Shown here one piece after another: positions 60,316 through 64,000 of a stretch of DNA of 64,000 bases. The stretch lies in assembly GCA_025345505.1 (NCBI GenBank), contig JANVCC010000050.1:172115-236114 (forward strand), read 5' to 3'. The notes under the pieces are model-generated. The model ran no database searches. It was not told the DNA's origin and saw only the letters and a list, made by a program, of their open reading frames with translations. This DNA comes from Todiramphus chloris collaris. Its lineage: Eukaryota; Chordata; Aves; Coraciiformes; Alcedinidae. Within the stretch, counting starts at the first letter, position 1; each line of letters begins with the position of its first letter. The translations under genes were made by a program, and so were the position numbers.

Positions 60316-60852
60316 GGGCTGGAGAACAGCAGCTCCCTGCTTATAGGTTACTCCATCTGTAGCTTTAAAATGGGACATGTGCTTTGTGTCTGTTTCTTGG
60401 TCAGGAGGACGGGAACAAACTCTTCCCACTTCCAAACCTATAACTTAGTAGGAAGGTGTCTGTGGAGTCCAATGTGCATCATATCAGAGTCATAGTAATA
60501 AATGTTCATGGGAATGATGGGATGAATTGCACAATGCCCCTTTACTGTAGCATGACTTGTAAAAGTGGGGTAGTATCTCAGGTATGTCAGCATATTGTGT
60601 TTATGGATAAACTTCTGAGCAATCTTTGCTCTGTGAGGCAATCAAAGAAATAGGAAAAAGCAATAACACAAAAAAACCCATCCCATTACTCCACCAAAGT
60701 AATGAGAAGAACTCAATAACAATCAGCACTGCTGAGCAAAATAATTGCATTATCTGGGGCAGTTACAGGTGGAGTGAATTTTTGTTTGATCATTCATTAG
60801 GATGTCATGCATGAGGAATATTTCACATCCTCCTGATTGCCTAAGCAAAGGG

Positions 60853-60916
60853 ATAAAAACCCTCAGATCTGGGCTGCTCTCACCATTTCTTCTGACTTGC
60901 TCTCTGCTGTGAAGGG
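60853..60916 (+). promoter_or_regulatory. CBP11 promoter (atypical TATA) and non-coding exon 1
   Basis: The TATA position reads GGATAAAAAC instead of TATAAAA. Exon 1 has ATTTCTTCTGACTTGCTCTC and ends GTGAAGGG at 60916, before GTAAGTCTG. Intron 60917-62018 (1.1 kb) holds a poly-T run (61043-61066) and ends TGTTTCAG. TGAGCAAAATAATTGC at 60733-60748 matches CBP9. Confidence 0.75.
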
Positions 60917-61042
60917 GTAAGTCTGAGCTGGGCTCTATTGAGATACTGCTGTAACAGTGCAGGATTTTAACTGAAAAAAAAATTGATTCTTAGAAAGGCA
61001 TGAAATGTCTGAAGTTTTCTTTCAGATAAAGCTGGTTCCTGC

Positions 61043-61066
61043 TTTTTTTTTTTTTTTTTTTTTTTT
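61043..61066. repeat. Poly-T tract in the CBP11 intron
   Basis: Twenty-four consecutive T. Confidence 0.95.
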
Positions 61067-62039
61067 CCTCCCCTGTGGCAGGCTTTAAAAAGGTTGGAGT
61101 TTTCAGAGCAGTTGTGAGTTTGGGGTGTACAAACTTATTTATAGTGAGGCTTAGTGAATTCTAATTTTCTCCAGCCTGACCATCCTGCCCTTATGAACCT
61201 GTCTTACTTGGACTTGTAATGGAGACTACCAAGAAAAGTTAACTGAATCTCAGAACTAGGAAGCAACAATGCTTTGTCCCACTCTTTGTAATTATTTCTG
61301 AGTTAATCTGGAGCCTGTCATTACATTGCATCCTTGCTATGGTCAGGACTTTATTCCTTTTCTTTACTCCCAGCCTTTCAGTTTATGGGGTTTAGTCAGG
61401 ACAGAGAAGAAGAGGAGCTGAAAATTGATTTTGAGTAACCAAGTGATCTCGTGATTAAAGAAAAGGACTCTGTCAAATTACTCAAGTTCTGCCACAGTCA
61501 TCTGTCACCTCAGTCAGCTGGGACCCCACAGCTGGCAACCTCCCTGATACAACATTCCCACCTAAATGTGGGATGTTCTGCCAAGCAAACTCCATGAGCG
61601 CTTCAGGGATGTGGTTGCTGCTCCTTTTATTCGTGTAAAGAACAGGCAGGGGAGTCCTGGTGCCAGCTGCAGCATCGGAAAGTTTGGGAGTAGCACTGTC
61701 ATTAGCAACTGAGCTGCCTGAATTTTAACTCTCCTGTTACTTCCAGAAATGGCTTTGGGCAATGCATTCACTTCTCAGCCTCAGTTACTGCTTCCTTAAA
61801 GCTGGAATAACAGTGACCTGCCTCGTACAGTTGCAATGATTCCAGGTGGTGCAGACCAGCACAGGAAGATGATGACAAAAGTCACATATGGCTGCTGAGA
61901 CAAAACTGAACTCTTCAGCCTCCTTCTGGTCTTCTTGCTATCCTTTCTTTTTTTTTCTCTTCATTGTAGTGGTATCTGAGCTTTCAGCCTTGCGTTGCCT
62001 CTGTGTTGCATGTTTCAGGTTTATTTCCATTCCTGGAAG

Positions 62040-62396
62040 ATGTCTTCCTACAGACAGATGATCAGTTCCCGCTGCCTTGCGCCCTGCGAAGTGACTTGCC
62101 CGCAGCCCATTGCAAATGCCTGGAACCAACCCTGTGTTACATCCTGTGGTGATTCAAGAGCTGTGATCTACCCACCACCTGTGGTCATGACCTTCCCAGG
62201 ACCCATTCTTAGCTCCTGCCCTCAGGAAAGCATAGTGGGCAGCTCAGCACCATCCAGCATGGGGAGCTTCTTTGGATCCATGAGCTCTTTGGGTCCCAGC
62301 AGTTCCTATGGCTCTAGGAGCTTGTACAGTTATGGGAGGTCATATTCTTCCTATGGATCCAGTGCTTATGGTTTTGGGAGCTGCAGACCATGTTAA
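62040..62396 (+). CDS. CBP11: corneous beta-protein with Ser/Tyr-rich tail, 118 aa
   Basis: Exon 2 starts at 62019, ATG at 62040, TAA at 62394-62396. The head (1-38) has [17 protein letters not shown]. The beta-core (39-68) has [21 protein letters not shown] compact Ser/Gly/Tyr tail ends YGFGSCRPC, with Arg in place of Gly in the classic GSCGPC. It lacks a Gly array and is nearest to CBP9 and CBP10. It is head-to-head with CBP10. Structural role in hard corneous tissue follows from the family. Confidence 0.93.
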   Translation: MSSYRQMISSRCLAPCEVTCPQPIANAWNQPCVTSCGDSRAVIYPPPVVMTFPGPILSSCPQESIVGSSAPSSMGSFFGSMSSLGPSSSYGSRSLYSYGRSYSSYGSSAYGFGSCRPC

Positions 62397-62792
62397 ATGT
62401 GCAATGAATAAGGAGCAATCGCCTGGCACAGAGGAGGATGTGCCTCCACAAACCCTGTTACTGGCTCAGCCTTGATGGAGCATGAACTGTGCGTCTCTGA
62501 ATATTGCTTGCGTGTAATTCTCAAGCTACTGTTTTATTTTAGTTTTCTGACTACTTTTTCCAGTGCCTCCTGATAATACTGGCTTCAAATTTGTTGTATC
62601 AATGATCTTTGGCTGTCTGAAAGTGGGACAAGATTATGTAAGGCTACCCATGTAATGAAAATGTAAGAGTAATGTATGTGGAATGCATAGCCCTGGAGCA
62701 ATTCTTTGTTTGCAGCCTACAATGAGACCCTGGCAATATTTTCCCTGTGTTTTTTTCATTCTCGGTATGATCTTTTACTACTTACTTTTCTC

Positions 62793-62798
62793 ATTAAA
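62793..62798 (+). promoter_or_regulatory. Poly(A) signal of CBP11
   Basis: ATTAAA followed by TTTTGATGCATTAAAA. Confidence 0.75.
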
Positions 62799-62824
62799 TT
62801 TTGATGCATTAAAATTCTGAAGTT

Positions 62825-64000
62825 TCTTCTGTCTTTGATGCTCACCCAGGATGGTGGCCAAAAAAATCCCTTCAGCGAAATGTGACGTGGTTTGCTTTCT
62901 TTCAACGCCTTAAGCTGGAAGATGACCAGGCTCTTTAAGCAGGAACTTCATGCTGGATAAACATGTTTTGCAACCTTTATAACTAAGTTAGAAATTTCCT
63001 CCAGGACAGGTGTGGTTACAAAGTGTATTTGCTACATGCTAGTGAAGAAAGTTAAACACATGAGTAACTTTGAAGGTCTTCTTTGCGTTTTGCTACTTGC
63101 CTGAGGCTCTGATTTAATTTCATCCCCGTATACTGTTTCTGTGATGTTTTTTCATTGTTTAAAAATAGAGCGTAACAATCTGTGGGTAGAACTTACTTTC
63201 GAATGGCCAACAGGATTTTTTTTTTTTATTATTGAATGGCAAATCTTTGCTGAAATTCTGTGGGTTCTTTGACATTTCCCATTAATAGTTCTAAATTCTT
63301 GGCAACTTGAGTTAAAAAAACCCCACAATAATTCTTCAGTTGTCCCTGCAGAGCAACACCTACCCCCTTAGGTCAAATAATATTTTCCATCTTGGGAACT
63401 TTACACATAAATTTCAGGCTACTCACAGATGACTGTGGATACTGGGCATGTGCAGCACTTCTTTTTGCCCAACAGCAGTGGGGTTCCAGGCTGCTCAGTA
63501 TGTCCTCTAGAACTGTATTTTAAGTGATGCAATTTGCATACAATTAGTACAGCTGTTAAGAGGTATTCACTCTGTCCTGTGCTTACAAAGCCAACCAGGG
63601 CTCTGCTGGAGCAGGCATCAGATACTGCTCAGTAATTCCCTGTGTGAAGCTGCTGTTCCTCAGACTACCAGCATCACCCTGGCAAGCTTCACAATACCTA
63701 GGCAGGCAAATTCCAGGCAAATGAAATTTCTTTGGCAGGATCAGGTATGTGGTAATAACTTCAAAGGTTTTGGAAGTGTGACTTCACTTGTAAAATTAGT
63801 GGAAAGGAGATGAGGCTGCAGTGAGGTAGCCAGGCACCACCCCTTTCTTGTTAGGATGTGTCTGAGGGCTTTGTCTTGTTTTGATGCTTCCTCTGTCTCC
63901 AAAACACTGGGTGATTTTTCTTGGAGTCACCAGGATGCTGTCAAAACCCAGCACCTGTTTGCGCAGGTATGCAGAGCACTAAAGCCACCAGATTGTGGAT
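62825..64000. other. Sequence downstream of CBP11 to the window edge
   Basis: No supported gene, TATA/exon-1 module or clear repeat. The next gene is outside the window. Confidence 0.55.

Overview
This 64 kb window is vertebrate nuclear DNA, almost certainly from a bird. It carries a cluster of corneous beta-protein (CBP, 'beta-keratin') genes next to two cysteine-rich proteins of the epidermal differentiation complex (EDC) type, and the spacers hold many CR1 LINE fragments, as in bird and other sauropsid genomes. The several basal-looking CBPs (CEVTCPQP N-termini and YPPPVV cores) are like the claw/scale-type CBPs of birds and other archosaurs rather than feather keratins. I cannot name the species. 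Labels EDC-a, EDC-b and CBP1 to CBP11 are mine, in map order.

Layout. 1-438 is the 3' end of a Cys/Gln repeat gene (EDC-a). 6133-7101 is its relative EDC-b, whose promoter and exon 1 are at 3946-4013. Eleven CBP genes follow: CBP1 13171-13656 (+), CBP2 22412-23050 (+), CBP3 25963-26436 (+, with an assembly gap), CBP4 28139-28867 (-), CBP5 32034-32762 (+), CBP6 38597-39238 (+), CBP7 46389-46829 (+), CBP8 48008-48370 (-), CBP9 55391-55822 (+), CBP10 58231-58545 (-) and CBP11 62040-62396 (+). The largest gene-free block is about 14.4-21.4 kb.

Gene architecture is nearly identical throughout. A TATA box is followed 62-71 bp later by a splice donor, giving a non-coding first exon of about 35-40 nt. 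One intron of 0.35-2.1 kb ends about 20 nt before the ATG. The whole coding region lies in exon 2, and a short 3' UTR usually ends in ATTAAA with a TGCAT-type motif a few bases downstream. An AT-rich block (roughly RAGCAAAAYAATTRC) recurs about 96-125 bp upstream of the TATA box of all eleven CBP genes.

How the genes work together. CBPs polymerise through a central beta-sheet core of about 30 residues into the hard corneous material of scales, claws, beak and feathers. Their variable Gly-, Tyr-, Ser- or Cys-rich tails set cross-linking and mechanical properties. The Cys-rich EDC proteins are probably cross-linked partners in the same cornified cells. The most informative items are CBP6, a CBP core fused to a CxxxC repeat that resembles the EDC-a repeat; the CBP1/CBP6 pair, with a shared promoter and C-terminal motif but different tails; the inverted pair CBP4/CBP5, alike in exon 2 but not outside it; and an apparent stop-loss extension in CBP9.
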